From Termitidicoccus mucosus (lineage in GTDB: Bacteria; Verrucomicrobiota; Verrucomicrobiia; Opitutales; Opitutaceae), in assembly GCF_038725785.1 (NCBI RefSeq), contig NZ_CP109796.1, forward strand, positions 2,480,001 to 2,544,000: 64,000 nt of DNA. Direction: 5' to 3'. The notes under the pieces were generated by a model. It was not told the origin of the DNA, searched no databases, and saw only the letters and a program-made list of their open reading frames with translations. This document shows, in pieces, positions 1 through 8,852 of the stretch. The translations under genes and the position numbers were made by a program. Position 1 is the first letter of the stretch. Each line of letters begins with the position of its first letter.

Positions 1-67
1 CGCGGCAGAATAACAAACGCACCGCCTGCGCCCAGTGCCTGTCATGGCGCGCGATTGCACAAAGCGA

Positions 68-89
68 AGCGGCGGCACCGCTCTTTTTT
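68..89 (+). terminator. possible weak intrinsic terminator
   Basis: A 5-bp stem AGCGG/CCGCT (68-72 and 78-82) with a 5-nt loop is followed by six T at 84-89. It could end a plus-strand gene lying before the window. The stem is short, so this is tentative. Confidence 0.3.
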
Positions 90-153
90 GAATACAAATG
101 CGGGTATAGATTTTACAAATCATACGATTTCCGAATCGTTTATAGACTTATCA

Positions 154-210
154 AGGTAGGGCGAAGCCTCCGGCTGAGCCGCGGCTCGGCGGGGACGCCT
201 CGTCCTACCT
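154..210. repeat. imperfect inverted repeat, GTAGGGCGAGGCGTCC family
   Basis: The arms begin AGGTAGGGCGAAGCCTCC and end CGTCCTACCT and meet at GCCGCGGC. This is a diverged copy of the palindrome found almost perfectly at 36230-36306 and 53609-53667. The remainder of bases 1-292 shows no gene. It lies downstream of the minus-strand esterase gene that ends at 293. Confidence 0.7.
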
Positions 211-292
211 AAAATATAAATTTCGTTCGGATATGGCATCACTCAAAACGGCGTCGCCGGGCTTCGCCCTCTGCCGCCGCGCTCCATGAATT

Positions 293-1831
293 TTACCTGC
301 GAACTTCGAAAGGCGAGGCCGGCAGACCCTGTTTATTATACAACGAGGCCCGGGGATTATCCGCCCAAAGATAACGCACCTTGTCGGGCTTGCGCACGTG
401 CTTGCTTGAAACCACCACTGCGTCGGCAGACATCATGGCCTCCGCGTTGAAAAACTTTCCGTCAGAACCGGCGAGCGCGAATCCCGCCAGCGCGCCGTGC
501 GAGACGAGCCCGCCTTCTGCATTGTCAAACGAAACAGTCACCTCAGAAGCCGCCCATTTCACATCCCGCACCGAGGGGCCGCTGGCGACGACATCATGCC
601 CGTAGGCCAGACGCTCCGCCGCCAGCGCGAGTCGTTTGCCGACATCCGGCTTGTTTGCCGGGTGAATATTGCCCGCCTCGCCCAAATCAATCGCGACCAC
701 CAGCGCCGTGTTCGGTGTTGCCAACGCGGTCAGACGCTGCACCTCCCGGATTTCCGCCCACGGGCTGCGCAGGTTCGGGTCGTCCTTCCGCTCCAGATAA
801 TTCGCGATCTGCACAATCAGGAACGGGTAGTCGGTGCCGAAACGCGGGTCGTCCTGCCCCCAGGCGCTCCGCCACGACTTTATCAACTCGGGGAGATGGA
901 TTCCATATTGCGCGGGGCTGGTGCGGTTCGACTCGCCCTGATACCACGCGACGCCGCGCATGGCATACGGAATGAGCGGGTGGATCATTCCGTTGTATAA
1001 ATGCGCCGGCGCGGCCTTCGACGCCGCGTCGTGAAACACGGGAGCCGGCCCGGCGGTCGCGGGATTTTTCTCCCGCCGCTTCGCCCACGCCGCGCGGTCG
1101 CGCTCGTATTTATTTTTCGTCTCCGGGAGCTTTTCCAGCCGCTCCTGCTCGCGCTCCATCATCACGTCAAAGCGCGGGTCGGCGCGCAGAGCCTCCAGCG
1201 GCATCCACGACTTCGCCACCGTCCCGCCCCAGCTTGAGTGAATAAGCCCCACCGGACAGCCGAGCGCCTTTTGGAGTTGCGCGCCGAAATAATACGCGAC
1301 TGCTGAAAAGTCCGTCGCTGTCGCCGGCTCGCATCGTTTCCATGCCCCGGCCACGTCGCACGCCGGCTGCCGGCTGGGAACAAGCGGCACGTCGAACAGC
1401 CGCAGTTGCGGATTGCCCGCCGCCGCCGCGGCCTCGCGCCCGCCCGCCGCCTTCGACAGAGGGAACCGCATGTTCGACTGCCCGGAACACAACCACACCT
1501 CGCCGGCCAGCACGTCACTGATTGCCACCGTGTTGTCCGGCCCGGTGATTTTCATCACGTGCGGCCCTGGCGCGGAGACCGGCCCGAGGCGGACAAGCCA
1601 GCGCCCGGCGGCATCGGCACGGGTCTCCTGCGCCTGCCCGGCAAACTCCACCCGCACCGCATCCCGCGGATTGGCCCGCCCCCACACCGGCAGCGGCATG
1701 TCTCGCTGCAAGACTGCGTGATCGGTGAACAATGCGGCCGGCACCACCTCTGCCAGGCATGGCCATGCGAAGGCAAACGCCACGCCCGCGCCAAAGAACA
1801 ACCGGCCATAATAGATGCCGCGCTTAATCAT
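293..1831 (-). CDS. sialate O-acetylesterase-like secreted esterase (SASA/DUF303 family)
   Basis: The 512-aa protein has a positively charged N-terminus and a hydrophobic stretch (about residues 10-27) typical of a signal peptide, so it is probably periplasmic or exported. It carries the SGNH-type block CSGQSNM with the candidate nucleophile Ser, and the family block GVAWYQGESN in the second half. Proteins of this family remove O-acetyl groups from sialic acids or from acetylated plant glycans such as xylan; the sequence does not say which. It is the last gene of a minus-strand run behind a TonB receptor and a predicted glycan hydrolase, 25 bp from its upstream neighbour, so co-transcription is likely. 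The start codon 1831 directly precedes the signal peptide. Confidence 0.85.
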   Translation of the reverse strand: MIKRGIYYGRLFFGAGVAFAFAWPCLAEVVPAALFTDHAVLQRDMPLPVWGRANPRDAVRVEFAGQAQETRADAAGRWLVRLGPVSAPGPHVMKITGPDNTVAISDVLAGEVWLCSGQSNMRFPLSKAAGGREAAAAAGNPQLRLFDVPLVPSRQPACDVAGAWKRCEPATATDFSAVAYYFGAQLQKALGCPVGLIHSSWGGTVAKSWMPLEALRADPRFDVMMEREQERLEKLPETKNKYERDRAAWAKRREKNPATAGPAPVFHDAASKAAPAHLYNGMIHPLIPYAMRGVAWYQGESNRTSPAQYGIHLPELIKSWRSAWGQDDPRFGTDYPFLIVQIANYLERKDDPNLRSPWAEIREVQRLTALATPNTALVVAIDLGEAGNIHPANKPDVGKRLALAAERLAYGHDVVASGPSVRDVKWAASEVTVSFDNAEGGLVSHGALAGFALAGSDGKFFNAEAMMSADAVVVSSKHVRKPDKVRYLWADNPRASLYNKQGLPASPFEVRR

Positions 1832-1856
1832 ATAATATTAGGACCTACTCGCCCTC

Positions 1857-3284
1857 TCACTGCGCCGGTTTTATGGTGTAGCTATAAAGCGCGGCGTTTG
1901 TGAGGCGGAAACGAAGCATGCACCCGATGTCGGCGGGCAGCGAATCGTTTGCGGCCCACCCGACTTGGTGCCTCACTCCATCGCTTGCAATCACCTTCGC
2001 GTCGGCCGCCGCATAGCCCGGCAGCAGATTTCCCTTTGCATCCAGCACCTCGACCACCAGCCTGCCCTTCGACGCATCCACGTTTATTTCCAAAAAACCC
2101 TTCCGCGCGAGTTGAAACGCCGACGTTACCACAATGCCTTCCTTGTCCTTTGCATCAAGCGAGGCAAACCCGTCCAGTCTCCATTTCGCAAGGCATACCG
2201 CCAGTTCCTTCGGCGGCGTCGGGCCGCCGTGCGTGGTCGTTATTCCCGTGTAATACATCCAGACCTCGTCACCCACGATCAATGGCTGCGTGGCCACGTC
2301 GAGGACGCTCACGTCAAATTCCTTCCCGCTCGGGATCACCGGCTCGCGCACTTCCATGCGCCGCCATTCCAAGCCGTCCCTGCTTGTGATCAACTGCCCC
2401 TCGATCGGGCCGTCATATCTGGATTGCAGCCGGTCGGTTTTATCCAGGATTTGCGTGATCCTGAACAAAGGCACCACGCCCAGCCATGAGTTGCCGTAGG
2501 GAAAACCGTTCATCGCGTAAAACTCGGTGCGCTGGTCCTTCTTCACGCACCAGGCATCGTCAATCTTGTCCGGCGCCAGCACCACCCTGGGTTTCGACCA
2601 GTTCTTGAAATCCGTACTCGTGCTCACCGCCCCGAGCCGCTTTTCGGCGAGCCTCTTGGGAAAGTGCTTGGGTGTGTAGGGCCGTATGTAGGCATGATAC
2701 AATTTCGTCCTCGGGTCGCGGACGATGTTTCCCATTTCCGAGCCGTAGGGAATCACCGGATTGCCGGGATACTCCTTCCATTCGATGCCGTCGGCCGAAT
2801 AATACGCAAAAAAGCCGCCCTCTTTGATGCCATTGGAAAAAATCGCCTTGTAGCGTTTTCCCGGATCGGTCTCATAAACATCCAGCAACACGCTGAGCAT
2901 GTTGCTCTTTTTTACCAGCGCGTTGGTTTTTGCACCGTTGTGGTCTACAAACGAAAACAACGGTTTTTCCCACGCGAGCCCGTCCTTCGAGGTCGCGTAG
3001 GCCAGCCGGCCCGAGGTCCCATACCACATGCGAAAGCCGCCGTCCGCGTCGCGCACCACCAGTCCGCTCATGTAGGCCCTGCGATTCTCCCACGGCTGGT
3101 CGCCCACTAACACCGGCGCGGCAGGCTTGGAGCCGGCGTGGGTGCGCCTGGTCACGTTCTCCTTGTGAATGATGTTCACATCGTCCACAAAAAGCTCGGT
3201 GCCGGGACGCAGCGGCACCTGGGCGGCCAGATCCGCCAGCCCGAGGCACAGGATGACAGGATATAGGATTTTGAAATTATTCAT
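1857..3284 (-). CDS. secreted beta-propeller glycoside-hydrolase-like protein
   Basis: The reading frame is open upstream, but the ATG at 3284 is preferred because MNNFKILYPVILCLGLADLAA is preceded there by a gap from the TonB gene and forms a clear signal peptide; the earlier start would overlap that gene. The mature 475-aa protein has repeated short blocks such as FRMWYGT and LAYATSKDGLAWEKP, the pattern of five-bladed propeller hydrolases of the GH32/GH43 type and relatives. I cannot assign the catalytic acids or a substrate. It starts 29 bp after the TonB receptor stop and is followed closely by the esterase, which suggests one glycan-processing operon. Confidence 0.65.
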   Translation of the reverse strand: MNNFKILYPVILCLGLADLAAQVPLRPGTELFVDDVNIIHKENVTRRTHAGSKPAAPVLVGDQPWENRRAYMSGLVVRDADGGFRMWYGTSGRLAYATSKDGLAWEKPLFSFVDHNGAKTNALVKKSNMLSVLLDVYETDPGKRYKAIFSNGIKEGGFFAYYSADGIEWKEYPGNPVIPYGSEMGNIVRDPRTKLYHAYIRPYTPKHFPKRLAEKRLGAVSTSTDFKNWSKPRVVLAPDKIDDAWCVKKDQRTEFYAMNGFPYGNSWLGVVPLFRITQILDKTDRLQSRYDGPIEGQLITSRDGLEWRRMEVREPVIPSGKEFDVSVLDVATQPLIVGDEVWMYYTGITTTHGGPTPPKELAVCLAKWRLDGFASLDAKDKEGIVVTSAFQLARKGFLEINVDASKGRLVVEVLDAKGNLLPGYAAADAKVIASDGVRHQVGWAANDSLPADIGCMLRFRLTNAALYSYTIKPAQ

Positions 3285-3313
3285 GTCATTTATTGGTTTC
3301 GATTTTGCCAAGA

Positions 3314-6300
3314 TCACCATGTGCCGCGAATTCCGGCGGTGAACTTGATGCTGTATTTGTTTCTTTGATAAAATTGCGAATATTCCGGATTGTTTGCACT
3401 TATTTTCACGCGGTCCAAGTCCGCATGGGTGATGTCCCTGCCGTTGAAGAAAAGCGCCAGCCATTTGGTGAAACGAAACTCGATGTTCGCGTCAAGGCGC
3501 GTGACCGGCAGCGTGTGGGCCTCGGCGAGAATCGGGTTGCCATTGGCATCCGTCCCAAAGTTCGGATAATTTATGTGCTGCTTTCCCCTGTAATTCCAAT
3601 TCAGCCTGGCGGAAATCCGTTTGTAGGAATATGAAACGCCCCAATTCACCGTCTTGTCTATGAACTTGTTGAAATCCGCCCTCTCGCCCTCGAGATCCAG
3701 CCAGGTGCCGTTTGCAAACACAGAAAAACCGCGCACCCAGCGTGGAAGGGATTTGAAATTCAGCCGCTGGTTAAAATTTGCCTCGATACCCGACACCTTG
3801 GCGGATCCGACATTAAAGGTGGAGGTCATATCCCAGCCGGCATATTGATGGGAAAGGCCGAACTCGTCCAGCAACGTCTCATCAGCGATCATGGTGAAGG
3901 ACCCGAACGCATTGTCGATGTTTTTCCAGAACGCGCCGACCGAGATAACGCCGGATTTCAGGTAATACTCAAGCGAGAGGTCGATATTATCCGACTCCCA
4001 AGGCTTGAGATCCGGGTTGCGTATGCTTATGGTCTCGGAGCTTTCTATGATTTCCGCCCGTCCGATGATATTCCCGAAATCGGGGCGCCCGAGCGTCCTG
4101 CCATACGCCGCGCGGAAGATAAGATTGGCCGCGATGTTATAGTTCACCCCTATGCTGGGATACCATCCGTCATAACTCGTCGATGACTTCTGCCCCCTTG
4201 TTATATATACGCTGCCTTCGCGCAACAGTCCCTCGCCCCGGTCCTCGGTTTGCTCAAAGCGCACGCCCCCGACCACTTTCATGCGGCCCCTAAATGCGGT
4301 CGCCTCGGCCTGCAAATAGGCCCCGTAGATCGACTCCTCGATATATTCGCTCCCAAGCGCGTTTTGCTGATAGGCATGCGTTTCGTTGAAGACAAACCAG
4401 TCCGGATGCTCCCGATAAAGGTCATACAGCTTGCTGAGGCTCACCCATTCTATGCTGGCCGGCCAGCCGAACCCCATGTCCTTGTTGAGATAGTTTGTAT
4501 TCACAATGCCGGCGGCGGTGTTGTCGGCGTTGTCAGCAACCCCATCCGCGCCCCTGTAGCTCCACAGCTTTTTGTCCATGCCCCGGTCGCGAATTTGTTT
4601 CTTGTAGGCGACTCCGATCTGCACAGCGCCGTCCACGCCTCCCACGCGAATATCACGCCGCAGATTGGCACGCGCATTATATCGCGTGTCCGCCGAATTT
4701 ACATGCTCGGACTCGACATTGATTATATTGTAATTGGCCAGCTTGGTCCAATCCTTAACCTCCCCTCCTTTGCTCACGGTAATCGTGCCGGGGCGCACTT
4801 TCTGAATGTCGTCAAAATTTGTCTGCACTTGGGAAATGCGGACATCCGCGTAGGAGAAAAACCCGTGGTCGGTGTCGCGGTAATAATTTACGGACTTGGA
4901 AAAGGAGCCTTCGATGCTTCCTTTCCATGCTCCCAATCGCCAGTTTGCCGCGCCCGAAACGGTGTGAGTGTCGCCGTATTTTTTTCTCCACATGGGCGAT
5001 TGCAGCGTCTCGGTCGTTTCGGCCCCGTTGTTCAACTTTCCGCTATACATGTGGTGCTCGTCATAATCCGTGGGCGCCGCGTCCAGGATATTCGCGGCCC
5101 CGGTGACCGTCCGGTGCTGGAAGCTCAGGCGGTTCACGCCGGTGAACAAGTCATAACTACTATAAGTGTAATTCAGCTTCAAGGTAAGCGGGCTGAACGG
5201 CTTCCAGTCAACGCCGAGCTGGTAGGACTGGCGCTCCGTCTCGCGGGGATCGTCGCGCAATTGATAACTTCTCAGGTAGGGGTTGGTCTCGGACGCGCCA
5301 TAAGCCGGCCTGAACTCCCAAGTGGGAGTGGAATAACGTTCATGCCCGACCTGGTTGGAATATAGCGCGCTCACTGTGAACCCAAAGTTTTTCGTGACCG
5401 GTTTTATATACGAAAATTCCCCGCCCGGGCGGACTTTATGGGTTTGCCTGTCGCCCGGCCCGCCGGTTTTCTTGAGATCATAATCATCGGAGGAAAACGT
5501 CATGAACGCCTTGTATTTCAATTGCGGCTTGCTGCGCTCGAAGGAGCTCTTGCTCACCAAGTTCACGCTGCCGCCGAGCGCGTTTGCCCAATTGCTGGGC
5601 AGCTGGCTTTTCGTCACCTCGACACGCGCCGCGTTGACGATGGACACCTGCTCGAGCGAAAACTCGCGCCCGGAGCCGTAGGACGCGGCGCTGGCCAGTT
5701 CGTTGCCGTCCATGGACACGGCATTGTATTCACTTGGGATGCCCCGAAGCACGAGCGCGCTGGCGTCACCCGCGCCGTATTCCAGCGACACCCCGGGAAC
5801 GAATTTCATGAACTCGCCGATATTGCCCTCGGCGATATCCCCGAAGGCGTCGGCGGCGACCACATTCTTGACGTTGTCGGCAAAACGCTGCTCGTTGACC
5901 GCGATCGCCTGCGCGTCTTCCTCGCGGGTGGCGGCGACGACAAACTTGTCCATTATAACTGTCCCGCCGTCCCCGTAGCGCATCACATTGCGCAGTGAAA
6001 AATCGGCGCCGGCGGTCTTGCCCGCCTCCACAACCACTGTCGCTGTCTGCGGATCAAACCCCGTATAAAAGACCTCAAGCGTCACCGTGCCCGGAGTGAC
6101 ATCGCGAATCTGATAATAGCCGGCGCTGTCGGTAAACGCCTCCTTGCCCGCATCCTTGACGGACACCCGGGCATTCAACAAATAATCGCCGGACGCGGGA
6201 TCCAGCACGCGGCCCTCGATCGTGCCCGATGCAGTCTGCGCGGCGAGACGGGCCCCGGCGACCAGCATGATTATAATGCCCGAAAGCAACCCGAAGGAGG

Positions 6301-6328
6301 AAAGGCGAGGCGGGAAGGTTTTCTTCAT
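3314..6328 (-). CDS. TonB-dependent outer-membrane receptor with carboxypeptidase-like domain
   Basis: The 1004-aa protein begins at ATG 6328 (MKKTFPPRLSS) with a signal peptide ending near LAAQTA. Residues about 30-110 form a carboxypeptidase-regulatory-like beta-sandwich (GTIEGRVLDPASGDYLLNAR), followed by a plug domain with LVLRGIPSEYNAVSMDGNEL and a long 22-strand-type barrel. The last strand ends FTAGIRGTW, with Trp instead of the usual Phe. Such receptors import oligosaccharides or chelates using TonB energy. Directly downstream lie a propeller hydrolase-like protein and an esterase, so a glycan substrate is likely by context only. An alternative in-frame start 16 codons earlier gives a poorer signal peptide. 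No strong Shine-Dalgarno is seen. Confidence 0.9.
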   Translation of the reverse strand: MKKTFPPRLSSFGLLSGIIIMLVAGARLAAQTASGTIEGRVLDPASGDYLLNARVSVKDAGKEAFTDSAGYYQIRDVTPGTVTLEVFYTGFDPQTATVVVEAGKTAGADFSLRNVMRYGDGGTVIMDKFVVAATREEDAQAIAVNEQRFADNVKNVVAADAFGDIAEGNIGEFMKFVPGVSLEYGAGDASALVLRGIPSEYNAVSMDGNELASAASYGSGREFSLEQVSIVNAARVEVTKSQLPSNWANALGGSVNLVSKSSFERSKPQLKYKAFMTFSSDDYDLKKTGGPGDRQTHKVRPGGEFSYIKPVTKNFGFTVSALYSNQVGHERYSTPTWEFRPAYGASETNPYLRSYQLRDDPRETERQSYQLGVDWKPFSPLTLKLNYTYSSYDLFTGVNRLSFQHRTVTGAANILDAAPTDYDEHHMYSGKLNNGAETTETLQSPMWRKKYGDTHTVSGAANWRLGAWKGSIEGSFSKSVNYYRDTDHGFFSYADVRISQVQTNFDDIQKVRPGTITVSKGGEVKDWTKLANYNIINVESEHVNSADTRYNARANLRRDIRVGGVDGAVQIGVAYKKQIRDRGMDKKLWSYRGADGVADNADNTAAGIVNTNYLNKDMGFGWPASIEWVSLSKLYDLYREHPDWFVFNETHAYQQNALGSEYIEESIYGAYLQAEATAFRGRMKVVGGVRFEQTEDRGEGLLREGSVYITRGQKSSTSYDGWYPSIGVNYNIAANLIFRAAYGRTLGRPDFGNIIGRAEIIESSETISIRNPDLKPWESDNIDLSLEYYLKSGVISVGAFWKNIDNAFGSFTMIADETLLDEFGLSHQYAGWDMTSTFNVGSAKVSGIEANFNQRLNFKSLPRWVRGFSVFANGTWLDLEGERADFNKFIDKTVNWGVSYSYKRISARLNWNYRGKQHINYPNFGTDANGNPILAEAHTLPVTRLDANIEFRFTKWLALFFNGRDITHADLDRVKISANNPEYSQFYQRNKYSIKFTAGIRGTW

Positions 6329-6893
6329 AAATGGAGAATTAGGTTTGGGAGATTTTATTGGGATGCGGAAAGGCATGGGGAGAGGTAGACAATATCATAT
6401 AATCCCGGAACGGACCTCCGTGCCAACAGGTTTCTAATGGTGCCCCGAGGCTACCAATATTTCACAACCTAATATTAATAAATATATTAATGCGACCCGG
6501 ATCGCCGTTCACCGGACGACGGCATGGCGGCATTCGACCACGAGAGAAACGGGTAATCTACGCCGGTGCCATCCGCGGAAACAAAGGATGCCGCTTATGA
6601 ACTCACTGATGGGACGCAGCCGGCAGGATTTTGTAGGGCCTGACCTTGTGTCAGGCCGCGCACGCGCAGGAGACCACACAGGTAATCCGCGGCCTGACAC
6701 AAGGTCAGGCCCTACATGTGCGTAACATCAGTGAATTCATTTCGATTTTCCTGGCATGCCCGCCATGGACTTTTTGGGAGATGCTCGAAACTGGTTCCCT
6801 GGGGTAACCTAAACACGGACATTGAGAAAACACGCCGCGACGCATCATATATCATGTCCTCCGCAAGCCCCTCATCCGGCCTGTCTTCGATCT
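6329..6893. other. divergent intergenic region (565 bp) with nested inverted repeat
   Basis: This gap separates the minus-strand TonB receptor from the plus-strand GH63-like gene, so it should hold promoters for both. No convincing small gene was seen. The main structure is the nested inverted repeat at 6597-6740, listed separately. The stretch 6455-6490 is AT-rich (AATATTAATAAATATATTAA). Confidence 0.6.
6597..6740. repeat. nested inverted repeat with perfect 29-bp inner arms
   Basis: The inner arms 6632-6660 and 6688-6716 are perfectly complementary over 29 bp (starting TGTAGGGCCTGACCTTGTG). The outer arms 6597-6611 and 6726-6740 (ATGAACTCACTGATG against ATGAATTCACTGATG) match with one difference. 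The whole could form a long hairpin in RNA or a cruciform in DNA. It has the look of a mobile palindromic repeat. No transposase is nearby. Confidence 0.85.
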
Positions 6894-8840
6894 ATGAATC
6901 ATCCCTATATCAATTACGAAAAGGAGCTTTTCCCGTCCGCAGGCTGGAACACGTGGAGCACCCGCAGCGCCCTTGCACATGTGTTGATGCCCGCCGCGCT
7001 GGCCGTTGAGCTGTCCTTTTGCCATTATGGCATGCTGCATGTGATTTCGAGCGCGTCATTCGGCATCCGCCAGCGGGGTGCGACGGCGGGCGTGAGACTC
7101 TCCGGTGTTGATATCAAAACCCAGCCCGAGGGCCTTGAACCGGGGCGGCATGCCTACGATGGCAGTTATACTTCGCTGACGGTGGTGATGGGTGAGACCA
7201 GAATCCGCGTGGAAAGCGCCCGCGTCGGGGATGACGGGCTGGTCATCCTGGTCACTCCTGTCGGGAAGTTCCCGCTGCGCCCCGTGTCGATGATTGCGGA
7301 AGGCTCGTTTTTGTGGAACCGCCCCGGCTGCATCGTGCAAACCGGGCCCGATTGCTGGCGGGCGCACGGCATGGCGCGCGGCGATGTTCATATATATTGC
7401 ACCGGAAAACGCATTCGCGATCCCAACGCCGGGCACCGCTCGCCCTACTGGGTGCTGGAACTTTCCGGGCCAGCCGGCATCGCCGCCGGCGGCGCGCCAC
7501 GGACGCTGGATGAGATCGGGCGGATCATCGCCAAGGCCCGGGCCGCCGAGGATGCGGCGCACCGGCGTTACGGCCGGCTGGCGGAATTGCACGCGGCTTA
7601 CCAGGCATGCCTCGCATGGAACACCTTTTATGAACCGGCGCACGAACGCGTGATCACCACCTCATCGCGCCCGTGGAATGTGCTGCGCCTCGGATACGGC
7701 TTGTTCTGCTGGGATACTTTTACGTTCGCGTGGATGCAGGCTCCCGATGCGCCGGAGCTGGCGCGCAACTCCATCCGCGAGGTGTTCCGCGAGATGGTCG
7801 ATGGAGAGTTCATCCCCAATGTCGCCAATGGCAGCGGGCGCCGCTCATGGGACCGCTCGCAGCCTCCGCTCGCCGGGCTCACCATGCTGGCGATCCACGA
7901 GATGGCGCCGGATCGCGGATTCCTTGCGGCGATCTTTCCGGCCTTGCTGGCGTGGAACCGCTGGTGGGATCGGGCGCGCCGGAACCCGCGCGGACTGCTC
8001 TCGTGGGGCTCGCATCCCTTCCCGCCGCGAATCGGCGACCTCGCCGAGCGCCTCCAGCCCAACACCGGGCGCGGCGCCGCCTTGGAATCCGGCATGGACA
8101 ACTCGCCCATGTATGACGACGCCCCGTTTGACACGCGCACGCATTTGATGGCGCTGAGCGATGTCGGGCTCGCGTCACTTTATATTACCGACTGCCAGGC
8201 GCTCGCGTTGCTGGCGTCGGAACTCGGGCTGGCCGCCGAAGCGTCCGAGACGACGGAACGGGCCGCGTTTTATACAAAAAACATCGCCGCGCTCTGGAAC
8301 CCCGACGCGGGCGTGTATCAAAACCGGCGCACGGACACCGGCGAATTCAGCCCGCGCCTTTCCCCCACGGTGTTTTATCCCATGCTCGCGGGCGTGGCGA
8401 CCGGGGAGCAGTCCCGCTCGATGGTGGATAATTTCCTGCTGCACCCGGAAAAGTTCTGGGGCGACTGGGTGCTGCCGTCCGTCCCCCGCGACGACCCGGC
8501 CTTCCCGGAGCAACTCTATTGGCGCGGCCGCGTGTGGCCGGTGTTGAATTTTCTCGTGTATCTCGGCCTCAAACGCGCGGGCCACAACGCCGCCGCCGCA
8601 ATGCTGGCGGAACGCTCCCGGATATTGTTCGAGCAAAACTGGCGCGAGCATTCCGGCGCATTTGAAAACTATTCCGCGATCACGGGGCGGGCCACCGAGG
8701 AAAAATTCTGCGATCCCATGTATGCGTGGAGCGGGCTGCTCGTCTTCATGCAGCTCATGGAACAGAAAAAAGTTCCCATCCCGTCCTTGCTGGTTGCGGA
8801 CAAGCCCGCGGCCGCGCCGGATCGCGCCCCGCAACGCTGA
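6894..8840 (+). CDS. GH63/trehalase-like (alpha/alpha)6 barrel glycoside hydrolase
   Basis: The ATG at 6894 gives a 648-aa protein; the frame is open 24 codons further upstream but that part looks unrelated. Blocks typical of the MGH1/GH63-GH37 group are visible: LFCWDTFTFAWMQ, a WDRSQPPLAG block, ALESGMDNSPMYDD, YWRGRVWPVLNFLVYLGL and GAFENYSAITG near the C-terminus. The Asp in ESGMDNSP and the Glu in GAFENY are candidate catalytic residues by family analogy. There is no obvious signal peptide, so the enzyme may act in the cytoplasm on imported alpha-glucosides or mannosyl sugars. It diverges from the TonB receptor operon and converges on the MFS transporter with only 12 bp between stops. 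Confidence 0.75.
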   Translation: MNHPYINYEKELFPSAGWNTWSTRSALAHVLMPAALAVELSFCHYGMLHVISSASFGIRQRGATAGVRLSGVDIKTQPEGLEPGRHAYDGSYTSLTVVMGETRIRVESARVGDDGLVILVTPVGKFPLRPVSMIAEGSFLWNRPGCIVQTGPDCWRAHGMARGDVHIYCTGKRIRDPNAGHRSPYWVLELSGPAGIAAGGAPRTLDEIGRIIAKARAAEDAAHRRYGRLAELHAAYQACLAWNTFYEPAHERVITTSSRPWNVLRLGYGLFCWDTFTFAWMQAPDAPELARNSIREVFREMVDGEFIPNVANGSGRRSWDRSQPPLAGLTMLAIHEMAPDRGFLAAIFPALLAWNRWWDRARRNPRGLLSWGSHPFPPRIGDLAERLQPNTGRGAALESGMDNSPMYDDAPFDTRTHLMALSDVGLASLYITDCQALALLASELGLAAEASETTERAAFYTKNIAALWNPDAGVYQNRRTDTGEFSPRLSPTVFYPMLAGVATGEQSRSMVDNFLLHPEKFWGDWVLPSVPRDDPAFPEQLYWRGRVWPVLNFLVYLGLKRAGHNAAAAMLAERSRILFEQNWREHSGAFENYSAITGRATEEKFCDPMYAWSGLLVFMQLMEQKKVPIPSLLVADKPAAAPDRAPQR

Positions 8841-8852
8841 CATACCGCCGCC

